Of a stretch of DNA of 31,234 nt, positions 15,044 to 24,056 are shown piece by piece. Each line of letters starts with the position of its first letter. Positions within the stretch are counted from its first letter, which is position 1. Source of the stretch: Anaerolineales bacterium. Lineage in GTDB: Bacteria > Chloroflexota > Anaerolineae > Anaerolineales > Anaerolineaceae. Under the pieces are notes generated by a model. It was not told the origin of the DNA. It was given only the letters and a program-made list of their open reading frames with translations, and searched no databases. A program made the translations under genes and the position numbers. Where the stretch lies: positions 1 through 31,234 of the forward strand of contig JAGVAB010000084.1 in the NCBI GenBank assembly GCA_020060485.1, given 5' to 3'.

Positions 15044-17011
15044 ATGTGCGGCATTACCGGCTTCTGGGATGCCCGTTGCGGCAGTGACGCTGCCGACTTG
15101 CAGGCCAGCGTGCAGCGCATGGCGTTGACCATCCAGCACCGCGGCCCGGATGATTCGGGTGAGTGGGTGGACGCTGAAGCCGGCCTGGCCCTCGGCTTTC
15201 GCCGTCTGGCGATCGTTGATCTTTCGCCGACCGGCCGCCAGCCGATGTTCTCGGCAGATGGCCGCTATGTGATCGTCTTTAACGGTGAGGTGTATAACTT
15301 CATTGAACTGCGGGCAGAGCTTTCGGCTTTGGGGCACAGCTTTCGCGGCACATCCGACACGGAAGTGATGCTGGCCGCGGTTTGCCAGTGGGGATTGAAG
15401 ACAGCCGTGTCGCGCTTCAATGGCATGTTTGCCTTTGCCCTGTGGGACCGCCAGCAGCGCTGCCTGCATTTGGTGCGCGACCGCCTGGGCATCAAACCCC
15501 TATATTATGGCTGGAGCGGGGGCGTCTTTCTGTTTGGCTCAGAATTAAAAACCCTGCACGCCCATCCTGCTTTTCAGGGCAGAATCAATCGCGATGTGTT
15601 ATCCCTGTACATGCGCTTTGCCTATATCCCTGCGCCCTTCTCGATTTATGAGGGCATTCACAAGCAGCCGCCCGGTACCATCCTGAGCCTGGCTTCTGCC
15701 CAGGCACAGCAGGAACCCCGCCTGGAGACCTACTGGTCGGCGCAGCACACGGCCATGCAGGGACTTGCCGATCCTTTCTGTGGCAGCGACCAGGAAGCAG
15801 TGGCCGCCCTGGATACCCTTTTGCGGGATGGCGTCCGGCAACGCATGATCGCCGATGTACCCCTGGGGGCTTTCCTCTCCGGCGGGGTGGACTCGTCTGC
15901 CGTGGTGGCCTTGATGCAATCCCAGAGCAGCCGGCCGGTGCGTACCTTCACCATCGGTTTTCATGAGACGGATTACAACGAAGCTGTGCACGCGGCCAGG
16001 GTGGCCTGTCATTTGGGCACAGACCACACGGAATTGTACGTATCTCCTCAGGAAATGCTGGATGTGGTGCCACGCCTGCCGCGCTTGTATGACGAGCCTT
16101 TTGCCGATGCCTCGCAGATCCCCACTTTCCTGGTGTCGCAGCTTGCCCGGCAGCATGTGATCGTCAGCCTGTCCGGCGATGGCGGCGATGAACTGTTTGC
16201 CGGTTACAACCGTTACACCTGGGCAGACCGCATCTGGAAGCGGGCTGGTGTTTTGCAGCGGTTTGGCCGGCGTACACTGCGTGGCTTGATCTCGATCCTG
16301 CCGCCGGAGGGCTGGCAAACCCTGGCGCGCCGCATGGGCCCGTTGACCCCACACATGCTGCGTCAGCCGCTGCTGGCGGACAAGATTCAGAAGATCTCTG
16401 ATATGCTCGGCGCAGACTGCCCGCAGGAAGTTTACCGCCAGTTGGTCTCGCAGTGGAAGCGGCCGGATGAGGTTGTGCTGGCGGCTCGCGAACCCCGCAC
16501 TCTACTTGACGACCCGGCAGCCTGGCAGGAGATGCCCGATTTTGCGCACTGGATGATGTTCATGGATATGGCTACCTATCTGCCGGATGATATTCTGGTT
16601 AAACTGGACCGGGCCAGCATGGGCGTCAGCCTGGAAGGGCGCGTGCCCTTGCTGGACGATCACCGCGTGGCGGAGTTCGCCTGGCGGCTGCCAATGCGCT
16701 TCAAAATTCGGGACGGACAGAGCAAGTGGCTGCTGCGCCAGGTGCTGTACCAGTATGTGCCAGCAGATTTGATCGAGCGCCCCAAGATGGGTTTTGCCAT
16801 CCCCATCGATGCCTGGCTGCGCGGCCCGCTGCGTGACTGGGCCGAGAGTTTTCTGGCAGAGGATCGCCTGCGCCGTGAAGGCTTTTTTGACCCGGCTCCC
16901 ATTCGCCAAACCTGGCAGGAGTATCTCTCTGGCAAGCGCAACTGGCAATATCAACTGTGGACGGTGTTGATGTTCCAGGCCTGGCTGGAAGGGCAGGATG
17001 GCCATTCATGA
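15044..17011 (+). CDS. asnB: AsnB-type glutamine-dependent amidotransferase
   Basis: A 655-residue class II glutamine amidotransferase fused to an ATP-dependent asparagine-synthetase domain. Cys2 of MCGITGFWD is the glutaminase nucleophile after Met removal. QHRGPDDSG (31-39), FNGEVYN (79-85) and RDRLGIKPLYY line the N-terminal domain. The synthetase domain carries the pyrophosphate loop LSGGVDSSAV (278-287) and SLSGDGGDELFAGYNRY. In sugar clusters such proteins can amidate uronic-acid carboxyls (for example WbpS-type enzymes), which fits the uronic acid cassette here better than asparagine supply. The start at 15044 is fixed by the need for Cys2; AAGGAG lies at 15029-15034. It overlaps the next gene by four bases (ATGA). 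Confidence 0.9.
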   Translation: MCGITGFWDARCGSDAADLQASVQRMALTIQHRGPDDSGEWVDAEAGLALGFRRLAIVDLSPTGRQPMFSADGRYVIVFNGEVYNFIELRAELSALGHSFRGTSDTEVMLAAVCQWGLKTAVSRFNGMFAFALWDRQQRCLHLVRDRLGIKPLYYGWSGGVFLFGSELKTLHAHPAFQGRINRDVLSLYMRFAYIPAPFSIYEGIHKQPPGTILSLASAQAQQEPRLETYWSAQHTAMQGLADPFCGSDQEAVAALDTLLRDGVRQRMIADVPLGAFLSGGVDSSAVVALMQSQSSRPVRTFTIGFHETDYNEAVHAARVACHLGTDHTELYVSPQEMLDVVPRLPRLYDEPFADASQIPTFLVSQLARQHVIVSLSGDGGDELFAGYNRYTWADRIWKRAGVLQRFGRRTLRGLISILPPEGWQTLARRMGPLTPHMLRQPLLADKIQKISDMLGADCPQEVYRQLVSQWKRPDEVVLAAREPRTLLDDPAAWQEMPDFAHWMMFMDMATYLPDDILVKLDRASMGVSLEGRVPLLDDHRVAEFAWRLPMRFKIRDGQSKWLLRQVLYQYVPADLIERPKMGFAIPIDAWLRGPLRDWAESFLAEDRLRREGFFDPAPIRQTWQEYLSGKRNWQYQLWTVLMFQAWLEGQDGHS

Positions 17012-18171
17012 AAGTTATCCTGTTTGCCAACACCGACTGGTATTTGTTCAATTTCCGTTTGCCTCTGCTGCGCGCTCTGCGGGAAGCCGGTTACGAGGTG
17101 GTTTTGATCTCGCCGCCGGGAGGTTATGGACCGCGGCTGGAAGCCGAAGGTTTCCGCTGGCTGCCTTTCCCGCTCGAGCGGCGCGGCATGAATCCCTGGG
17201 TTGAATTGAAAACCATTTTCAGTTTGGCGCGTGTTTACCGCACCGAGCGGCCAGACGTGGTGCATCATTTCACCATCAAGTGCGTGTTGTACGGCTCGCT
17301 GGCTGCCCGCCTGGCGGGAGTGAGAAAGATCATCAATGCCATCACCGGGTTGGGCTATATTTTTACGCCAGCACGGCGGGCACAGTGGCTGCGGCTGCTT
17401 CTGCAGCCTGTTTACCGCCTGGCTTTGCGCAACACGGCTGTCATCTTCCAAAACCCGGACGATATCGCACTGTTCCGGCAGCAACGTCTGCTCGGTAAGG
17501 CGCATGTGCATTTGATACGCGGCTCCGGGGTGGATACGGATGTCTTTGTGCCCTCTCCCGAACCGGCCGGTGATTCGGTGGTGATGATGGTGGGCCGTTT
17601 CCTGTGGGACAAGGGCGTGGGCGAGTTCGTGGCGGCTGCGCGTTCATTGAAGCATACACTGAGCATGTCGAAGGGTACGGCGTCTCAGGATATGACCGCC
17701 CGCTTTGTGCTGGTAGGGGATACCTATCCCGATAATCCGCGCGCTGTGCCGCCTGACCAGCTGCAAGCATGGGTGCATGAAGGCGTGGTGGAATGGTGGG
17801 GCTGGCACGATGACATGCGTGTCATGCTGCCCCAGGCGCATATTGTCTGCCTGCCTTCCTACCGCGAGGGTATGCCGCTTTCTCTGGCAGAGGCGGGTGC
17901 CTGTGCCCGCCCGGTGGTGACCACAGACGCCCCCGGCTGCCGCGAGATCGTCCAGGACGGGGTGAACGGTTTTCTGGTGCCGGTGCGGGATGCAGTCGCA
18001 TTGGCCGAAGCCCTGCTGAAATTGATCCGCGACCCGGCCCTGCGTCAGGAAATGGGCCGCTGCGGGCGCTCTCTGGCCGCGGCGGAGTTTTCGGTGCGGC
18101 GCATCGTGGCTGAAACTTTGCAGGTGTATAATGAAATGATTCCCATTTCAGCCGGGGTTGACAGCGTCTAA
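17008..18171 (+). CDS. GT4-family glycosyltransferase (PglA/WbpH-like)
   Basis: A 387-residue GT-B enzyme. MKVILFANTDWYLFNFRLPL begins the acceptor domain, and VVHHFTIKCVLYG then AITGLGYIF are characteristic of GT4 enzymes that add the second sugar on a lipid carrier. The donor domain has MMVGRFLWDKGVGEF, LPSYREGMPLSLAEAGAC with the EX7E pair Glu287/Glu295, and PGCREIV. ATG 17008 overlaps the amidotransferase stop as ATGA, so translation is coupled. Residues about 215-229 (KHTLSMSKGTASQDM) are an extra loop between a helix and the strand RFVLVGD. Its DNA looks like an inserted repeat (see 17655-17676). The reading frame and all motifs after it remain intact. Confidence 0.88.
   Translation: MKVILFANTDWYLFNFRLPLLRALREAGYEVVLISPPGGYGPRLEAEGFRWLPFPLERRGMNPWVELKTIFSLARVYRTERPDVVHHFTIKCVLYGSLAARLAGVRKIINAITGLGYIFTPARRAQWLRLLLQPVYRLALRNTAVIFQNPDDIALFRQQRLLGKAHVHLIRGSGVDTDVFVPSPEPAGDSVVMMVGRFLWDKGVGEFVAAARSLKHTLSMSKGTASQDMTARFVLVGDTYPDNPRAVPPDQLQAWVHEGVVEWWGWHDDMRVMLPQAHIVCLPSYREGMPLSLAEAGACARPVVTTDAPGCREIVQDGVNGFLVPVRDAVALAEALLKLIRDPALRQEMGRCGRSLAAAEFSVRRIVAETLQVYNEMIPISAGVDSV
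17655..17676. repeat. Repeat-like sequence embedded in a glycosyltransferase gene
   Basis: The segment TACACTGAGCATGTCGAAGG (17655-17674) has the form of a motif (CTTCGACA.GCTCAGT on the other strand) that I know as a dispersed intergenic repeat in many environmental bacteria. Here it lies in frame in a coding region and encodes HTLSMSKG, which has no counterpart in the usual GT4 alignment at that helix-to-strand turn. Identification as a repeat is from memory; no second copy is present in the window. Confidence 0.45.
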
Positions 18172-19230
18172 ATGGCCATTTACGTTTCTTCAACCGCTTA
18201 TATGTTTCAAGCCATTCTGGTTGGTCTGGTGGCGGCTCTGGTTGCCTGCTGGCTGGCCATCCGCCTCGCCCGCCGCCTGAAACTGATCGACATTCCTGGC
18301 AGTTCTCCCCACAAATTACACGAATTCCCCACGCCCCTGGCCGGCGGCATGGCCCTGGTCATGGCGCTTTTGATCGCCGGGGCAGTGTTCATGATCTATG
18401 ATGACAGGGAATTACAGCCTGTGCTGCTGGGGGCGCTGGTGATCTTTGCATTTGGCTTGTGGGATGACGCCCGCGGCATGTCTGCGCCAGTCAAGCTGAT
18501 CGGGCAGACCATCGCTGTACTCATTCTGCTCGCTTCCGGTTTTTATATTCGCATCTTTGAATACCCTGGTTTCTTCGTCGGCGGCTCCGGGTCATTTTAT
18601 CGCGCCTTGAACCTGATCGTTACCTGGGTGTGGGTGGTGGGCATCACCAACGCTTTTAACCTGACCGACAGCATGGACGGCCTGGCGGTCGGCCTGAGCG
18701 GCTGGGCGCTGGCCTTTTTCATGCTGGCCACATACGATGCCGGCCAAACCCCGCTTTCGCTGTTCTGCGCCATTTTGCTGGGCATCTGCCTGGGCATCTC
18801 GTTTTTCAACCGTCACCCGGCCCGCCTTTTTTTGGGTGATTCCGGCGCCCAGACCCTGGGTTTTCTATTGGCGGCCATCGGTATTCACTATACCCCGGTC
18901 GGCGCTTACCAGACCTCCTCCTGGTTTGTGCCTATTCTGCTGGTGGGCGTGCCCATCTTTGACACCTCGCTGGTTTTCTTCTCGCGCCTGCGGCGGCACA
19001 CCGCATTTTACAAATCGAATCGGGATCACACCTATCATCGTTTGGTGCGCCTGGGTATTGATCCCGGCCGGGCGGTGATGAGCATGCATCTGGCAGCCCT
19101 CATTCTGGAATGCCTGGCCTTTGTAGCGATTTCCCTTTCTCCTCTATGGGCCAATGTCATCTTCGCCGCCTGCTTGTTGTCAGGGGTGGGGATGTTCTTT
19201 GTGCTGGACCGGCGCACCACAGGACTTTGA
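18172..19230 (+). CDS. WecA/MraY-family polyprenyl-phosphate sugar-1-phosphate transferase
   Basis: An integral membrane enzyme (352 residues, about 10-11 hydrophobic segments) that transfers a HexNAc-1-phosphate from a UDP-sugar to undecaprenyl phosphate and so starts a lipid-linked glycan. Family residues are all visible: DIPGSSPHKLHEFPTPLAGG (40-59), the Mg-binding FGLWDDARG with Asp98/Asp99, NAFNLTDSMDG (160-170), RLFLGDSGAQ (218-227) and the cytoplasmic loop RDHTYHRLVRLG (284-295), which corresponds to the His-rich HxxH loop of the WecA branch. The start codon follows the previous stop with no gap, so translation is coupled. WecA/WbpL/TagO-like function fits better than MraY because no cell-wall genes are nearby. 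Confidence 0.92.
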   Translation: MAIYVSSTAYMFQAILVGLVAALVACWLAIRLARRLKLIDIPGSSPHKLHEFPTPLAGGMALVMALLIAGAVFMIYDDRELQPVLLGALVIFAFGLWDDARGMSAPVKLIGQTIAVLILLASGFYIRIFEYPGFFVGGSGSFYRALNLIVTWVWVVGITNAFNLTDSMDGLAVGLSGWALAFFMLATYDAGQTPLSLFCAILLGICLGISFFNRHPARLFLGDSGAQTLGFLLAAIGIHYTPVGAYQTSSWFVPILLVGVPIFDTSLVFFSRLRRHTAFYKSNRDHTYHRLVRLGIDPGRAVMSMHLAALILECLAFVAISLSPLWANVIFAACLLSGVGMFFVLDRRTTGL

Positions 19231-19301
19231 CCGCTTGTGTGCCGGTTCATTTTCATCCACACCGCGAAGTTGGGGCTGGCTTTGGATGATCCTCTGGTAT
19301 C

Positions 19302-21881
19302 ATGTATGCAATGATGCATCGCAAAGTTTTGACCGGCCTGTGTCTGCTGGCGGCTGTGCAAGCCCTGGCGGCGTTGGTTTTTTTGCTGCTGCTGCCTGCT
19401 GATCCCAAGAACGCAGTTCTGTGGGGGTTTTCAGCGGCGCGCCTGGCGCTGGCCGTTGGGTTGTTGACCGCCGCCCTGGCCCTGTTTGCCGCGGGAGTTT
19501 TGACCTGGCGCCGCCCGGAACGTGCAGCAGACAGCTTGTGCTGGCTGGCAGGGAACAAACTGCGCTTGTGGGTCTTTTCCTGTTTCCTGGCTGTGATGAC
19601 CCTCGCCGCCTGGGTGCTGATCTGCCTGCCGCCGTATCGCTTTGGTCATCAGGCTTCGTTGATGGAGCGCCTTTCTCCGCTGGTGGTGTGGCTGGGTCTG
19701 GTCAGTTTTCAGACCCTGCTGGCTTTGCTGGTCTGGCAGAAAGTGCTTGACCCCCGCCGCACCTGGGCTGCGTTCAAAGCGCAGGGCCGTTTGTGGCGGC
19801 TGGTGCTGGCAGGCGCCGGGCTGCTGTTGTTGATCTGGGCGGCTGCGTTCCCCCTGGGTTTGCTGGGAGAGCAGGATGCCCAGCAGTATAACCCGCCCGG
19901 TGTGCCTCTGCTGGGCTTGCAGGCACTTTTCGGCGGGCTGGCGGGTATTGTGGTCTTGATTCTGTCCCGGCGCTCCCCGGCTGATGATGGCCGCACCTGG
20001 CGGCGGCTGGATTGGGCCGTGCTGGGCTTGATCTGGGCCACAGCGGCCTGGTTGTGGCTGCGTACCCCGGCACTCTCCACTTTCTTTGCTCCCGGCCCAT
20101 ACCCGCCAGACTGGACAGTTTTTCCCCTGTCGGATGCTGCTCTGTATGACCGCACTGCACAATTTGCCCTGATGGGATTGGGTTTGAACAATGGCCGCTA
20201 CGTTGACAAACCGCTGTATTCCAGTTTTCTGACCCTGCTGCATTTGCTGGCCGGGCAGGATTATGCCCTTTTGACTGCCTTGCAAACCGTGGTACTGGCC
20301 TGGGTGCCAGCCCTGGTGTATGCCATTGGCAGGCGGCTGCACAGCCGGGCGGTGGGTGTGAGTGCGGCCTTGTTGGTCACACTGCGCGGGGTAAATGCCA
20401 TTGCCGGCGGGCACTGGATCCAGACGGCGCATTCCCGTTTGCTGCTCAGCGAACTGCCCACCGCCCTGACATTGGTGCTGCTCACCTTCTGGCTGGTGCG
20501 CTGGTTTCAGAAGCCGCGTGACCTGCTCTATCCGCTGCTGGCAGGCGGCACGCTGGGCCTGGCGACTCTCGTCCGCCATAATCCGTGGTTGTTGCTGCCG
20601 GTTATCGCCGCCGCAGCGCTGGTGCTGCACTGGCCGCACTGGAAACGCTGGCTGGTACAGACGGCCTTGCTCGGCCTGATGCTGACTGCCGTCATCAGCC
20701 CCTGGATGATGTATTCGCAAAAGACGGTTGGCACCCCCTGGTATTTCATAATCCCCTTGCGGGGAACAGTATGGAAGAACCGCTATCTGCCAGAGTTGGA
20801 GAGCAGCGGCTTTGCTCCTGCAGACAGCACCGCCCACACAGGTTTTGCGGTTGGTGCTGCTATAGCGGGCAGCCCGCTGCTGGGCAATTCCTGGAGGACA
20901 CTGCCGCAGGCAGAGAAACCGGCCAGCCGCTATGCCGATGTGGCAAGATTCATCGGCGTGCATTTTGTCAATAATGTCAAAAGCACCTTGCTGATCCTGC
21001 CGGATTCAGTGGTGTATGATGATCTGGATCACACCCTGTCTGCGCCGGATTCGGTCTGGCAGCGCAATTGGTGGGATGGGCGCGTGTCTGCGATGCTGGC
21101 GGTGAATATATTGCTGGTGGTGCTGGGGGTGGGTGTGGCCTGGCGCAAATGGCGTCTGGCTGGTTTGGCGCCATTGATGGTGTATCTGGGTTACCTGCTG
21201 GCATTGACTGCCGCGCGCACTTCCGGCGGACGATACATCGTTCCGGTGGATTGGGTGGTCATGCTCTATTTTGCCACCGGGCTGGTGCAGCTTGCCGCCT
21301 GGCTGCTGGGGTTGGACGCGCCCTCTGCAGTTGCCTTGCCGGATACGGCACCCCGTGCCGGAAAGTGGCGTCTGGCAGCCGCCGCTGCCGGGTTGATGTT
21401 GGTAGTAGGCATCATCCCCCTGGCCCAGGAAGCCTTGCCGCTGGATCTTCCTCCTGCCGGGATGGCTGCCTTGCCGTCTGAGGCCTGGCTGCTGCAAAAC
21501 GGCATCCAACCGCAAACGATATCCGCTTTTCTGGATCAGGAAGGTGCACTGCTGCAAACCGGCCGGATGGTGTACCCCCGTTTTTACCGCAAAGACGAGG
21601 GGGATCACAATGAATGCTTCATTGCAAAGCCCTATCCGCGCCTGGTGTTTGAACTGCTGAATGAAGAAGGCTTTCATTGCGTGGTCTTGCCGCTGGAGGA
21701 ATCCCCCCGCGATGTGACCTTGCACGCCAGCCAGGCGTTGGTATTGGGCTGTGAAAACAGCTCCGCCTGGGCTGTATTGCTGCCAGACCTGGACCTGGCG
21801 CTGCTGCGCTCGCCGCGCGTGAACAACGCTGCCTGTCCTCTGCCTGATCCACTTTGCGATGACAATCGCAATTGCCATTGA
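19302..21881 (+). CDS. Large polytopic GT-C/GT39-like membrane protein
   Basis: An 859-residue membrane protein with more than twelve hydrophobic segments. About residues 1-255 form seven hydrophobic segments. A GT39/PMT-like core follows, with an extracytoplasmic loop (DAALYDRTAQFALMG), the acidic-proline motif YVDKPLYSSFLTLLHLLAG, and the long hydrophobic hairpins and soluble C-terminal domain of ArnT- or PMT-type enzymes. Such enzymes take a sugar from a polyprenyl-phosphate donor on the outside of the membrane. The acceptor could be glycan, lipid or protein. ATG codons at 19302, 19311 and 19314 are possible starts; none has a good Shine-Dalgarno. It follows the WecA-like gene by 71 bases. 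Confidence 0.75.
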   Translation: MYAMMHRKVLTGLCLLAAVQALAALVFLLLLPADPKNAVLWGFSAARLALAVGLLTAALALFAAGVLTWRRPERAADSLCWLAGNKLRLWVFSCFLAVMTLAAWVLICLPPYRFGHQASLMERLSPLVVWLGLVSFQTLLALLVWQKVLDPRRTWAAFKAQGRLWRLVLAGAGLLLLIWAAAFPLGLLGEQDAQQYNPPGVPLLGLQALFGGLAGIVVLILSRRSPADDGRTWRRLDWAVLGLIWATAAWLWLRTPALSTFFAPGPYPPDWTVFPLSDAALYDRTAQFALMGLGLNNGRYVDKPLYSSFLTLLHLLAGQDYALLTALQTVVLAWVPALVYAIGRRLHSRAVGVSAALLVTLRGVNAIAGGHWIQTAHSRLLLSELPTALTLVLLTFWLVRWFQKPRDLLYPLLAGGTLGLATLVRHNPWLLLPVIAAAALVLHWPHWKRWLVQTALLGLMLTAVISPWMMYSQKTVGTPWYFIIPLRGTVWKNRYLPELESSGFAPADSTAHTGFAVGAAIAGSPLLGNSWRTLPQAEKPASRYADVARFIGVHFVNNVKSTLLILPDSVVYDDLDHTLSAPDSVWQRNWWDGRVSAMLAVNILLVVLGVGVAWRKWRLAGLAPLMVYLGYLLALTAARTSGGRYIVPVDWVVMLYFATGLVQLAAWLLGLDAPSAVALPDTAPRAGKWRLAAAAAGLMLVVGIIPLAQEALPLDLPPAGMAALPSEAWLLQNGIQPQTISAFLDQEGALLQTGRMVYPRFYRKDEGDHNECFIAKPYPRLVFELLNEEGFHCVVLPLEESPRDVTLHASQALVLGCENSSAWAVLLPDLDLALLRSPRVNNAACPLPDPLCDDNRNCH

Positions 21882-21890
21882 TCACAGCTT

Positions 21891-21939
21891 GAACCGGATG
21901 AGCTGCCGCCGGTTCTTGCAATCCGGTTTCGGCTATAAT
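21891..21939 (+). promoter_or_regulatory. Alternative hairpins and a TATAAT upstream of the second GT-C gene
   Basis: GAACCGG at 21891-21897 can pair with CCGGTTC at 21909-21915. Alternatively AACCGGAT at 21892-21899 can pair with ATCCGGTT at 21921-21928. The two pairings exclude each other. A TATAAT follows at 21934-21939 without a properly spaced -35 (TTGCAA at 21916-21921 is only 12 bases away). This 103-base gap could hold a weak promoter or a read-through control element. Confidence 0.3.
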
Positions 21940-21984
21940 TTGTATGCTTGCGGGTTTTGATCCCCAATTTTTTTGAGGCAGGTC

Positions 21985-23940
21985 ATGTTCTTCTTGCTTT
22001 CCATTATTCTTTTGGTAATGTCGGTACTTTGCATCGTTTCGTTGATGCGCTTGCCGCGTGCGTCTGAGGTCGTTCTGGCCTGGGGACTGGTTGCCTTTGC
22101 CAATCTTGTGCTGGTCTTTCAGTGTGCCAATCTTTTGGGGAGATTGAATGACCGTTTTGCCATTCTTGTTTTGCAAGGTTTACTGCTGCTGGTCAGTGCG
22201 GGCTTGTGGTTCTGGCTTCAGCGGCCGGCCCTGTTCCCCAAATTCCGCCTGCGTCTTGACCTGAAAGCCCTGCTGCTGGACAGGCAAAATTGGCCGCTCC
22301 TGATTCTGTTTGGTGTTCTTTTTGCAGCCTTGCTGATCTATGTGGTGCTCGTTTACGTTGTCCCCCCGAACAACAATGATGCCCTTGCCATCCACCTGGC
22401 CCGTGTGTTGAAGTGGAAACAGCTCGGGTCTTACTTCCCCTGGGAGACGGTCAATATCTGGCAGGTCACTTTCCCGGTCAATGCCCAACTGGTTTATCTG
22501 TGGACGATCCTCTTTACCAATTCGGATCACTTCATTGCCTATCTGCCGCTGCTTTCCGGCTGGATGACGGCCTTGCTGGTCTATTTACTGGCCGGCGAGA
22601 TGGGTTTCGCGCGCCGGCCAGCGCTCTTTGCAGCTGCGGTTTGGCTGGCATTCCCTGTGGTGCAATTGCACCTGACTTCAGCCCGGCATGACCTGATCAG
22701 CACCTGGCTGTTTTTGACCAGCTTTTATTTCCTTTACCGCTGGGGAAAAACGCGTCAGGTCATTCACATGGTGCTTTCTGCTTTGGCTCTGGGACTGGTG
22801 GTGGGCACGAATTTCTCGATCGCCGCGTACCTGCCCGGCCTGGTGGTGATGCTCGTCATCTGGCTGGCTGCACGCCGGTATTCACTCCGCCAGATGGTGC
22901 TTTGGGGCGGGGCAGTGCTGTTGACCTTCCTCATCTTCAGTTCGCCTGTGTATATCAGCAATCTCATCCACTTTCATTCCCCGGTGGGGCCGGATGCCGC
23001 CGAAATGACCAGCGCGGCGGTCACCAGCGAGGTAAGTCTGGGGCAGTATCTGCTGGTCAACATCACCCGCTGGTGTTATCAGTTCCTGGATTTCTCCGGG
23101 CTGCCGCGGCCCCTGGCGGCGGCGGGCACCCAGGCCAAGGCCTGGACGGCAGGGCAGCTTTCTGCCTTGCTGCGGGTCAATCTGGAAGGCGATCTGGCGA
23201 CAATGCATGCGCATAGATTTTCGTGGGGCACCCTGCCCCCGTTGCAGGAAGACGAGGCCTGGTATGGTTTGACAGGTTTCCTCCTGGTCTTTCCCACCAG
23301 CCTGGCAGCTTTTTGGCAGGGAATCAAAAAACGGCAGGTTTTACTGCTGGCGCCTGCGGTGTTCCTTTTGACTTCCATGGTGGCCTGTTCCCTGATCCGC
23401 CCTGGCTGGACGCCCTACGACGGGCGATACTTCCTGCCATTGGCTGCCATTTGTGCCGCTTTGCTGCCTCTGTGGTTTGAAGGCAAAAAAGCCGCACCAT
23501 ATCTGCACTGGCTGTTTTCGCTCATTTCAGTCTCAGCAATCTTGATGGTGGTGGTGTTTAACCCGGCCAAGCAGATCGTGGGCGGCTCGGCCATCTGGGA
23601 CATGAATCGCATCGATCGCCTGACCCGCCAGTATTACAATTCCAAAGAGATGCTCTACCTGGTGGAAGCGGCCATCCCGGAAGACGGTGTGGTGGCTGTG
23701 GCTTCAAACAACCTTTATTATCAGGAGTATGGCATTTACGGCGAGCGTTTCACCCGTACGGTGATCGAGATATTCCCGCCGGAGAAGGTTTCTGACGCGG
23801 CCTGGATGCACCAAAGGGGGATCAACTATTTACTGATCCTGGTGTCGCCCGGATATCCTGATCAGATCGCCGAAGGCTTTCGGTATGTGGAAAGCCTGGG
23901 GGATTGGGTGGTGTATGCAAATCTGCCGCAAAACGAATGA
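21985..23940 (+). CDS. Polytopic GT39-like (PMT_2-type) membrane protein
   Basis: A 651-residue membrane protein with roughly 12 hydrophobic segments. The first four or so precede the GT39-like core. That core has the extracytoplasmic loop VVPPNNNDALAIHLARVLKW with an acidic residue and histidine where ArnT/PMT enzymes place catalytic residues, then FPVNAQLVYLWTILF and LTSARHDLISTWLFLTSFYF. The C-terminal about 100 residues are soluble and probably face outside. It is a likely polyprenyl-phosphate-sugar-dependent transferase, a second one after the 859-residue protein. GAGG at 21975-21978 favours ATG 21985 over TTG 21973. Confidence 0.78.
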   Translation: MFFLLSIILLVMSVLCIVSLMRLPRASEVVLAWGLVAFANLVLVFQCANLLGRLNDRFAILVLQGLLLLVSAGLWFWLQRPALFPKFRLRLDLKALLLDRQNWPLLILFGVLFAALLIYVVLVYVVPPNNNDALAIHLARVLKWKQLGSYFPWETVNIWQVTFPVNAQLVYLWTILFTNSDHFIAYLPLLSGWMTALLVYLLAGEMGFARRPALFAAAVWLAFPVVQLHLTSARHDLISTWLFLTSFYFLYRWGKTRQVIHMVLSALALGLVVGTNFSIAAYLPGLVVMLVIWLAARRYSLRQMVLWGGAVLLTFLIFSSPVYISNLIHFHSPVGPDAAEMTSAAVTSEVSLGQYLLVNITRWCYQFLDFSGLPRPLAAAGTQAKAWTAGQLSALLRVNLEGDLATMHAHRFSWGTLPPLQEDEAWYGLTGFLLVFPTSLAAFWQGIKKRQVLLLAPAVFLLTSMVACSLIRPGWTPYDGRYFLPLAAICAALLPLWFEGKKAAPYLHWLFSLISVSAILMVVVFNPAKQIVGGSAIWDMNRIDRLTRQYYNSKEMLYLVEAAIPEDGVVAVASNNLYYQEYGIYGERFTRTVIEIFPPEKVSDAAWMHQRGINYLLILVSPGYPDQIAEGFRYVESLGDWVVYANLPQNE

Positions 23941-24056
23941 TGCTCAATTGAAAAAATCTCCCCTACATCGACAACGCGTCACGCCAGTTCCCAAAGAGCC
24001 TTGCAGTTTTTTAACGCAGATTCTGCTTATTATTGGGTATAATCATATCAAATTGG

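Noticed and set aside
19431..20963. Long minus-strand open frame of 510 codons
   Set aside because: It is antisense to the GT39-like membrane protein. Its Gln/His/Pro-rich translation is what a hydrophobic, high-GC gene gives on the opposite strand.
24038..24043. TATAAT as an additional transporter promoter
   Set aside because: No -35 hexamer lies 15-19 bases upstream; the TTGACA/TATTAT pair downstream is far better.
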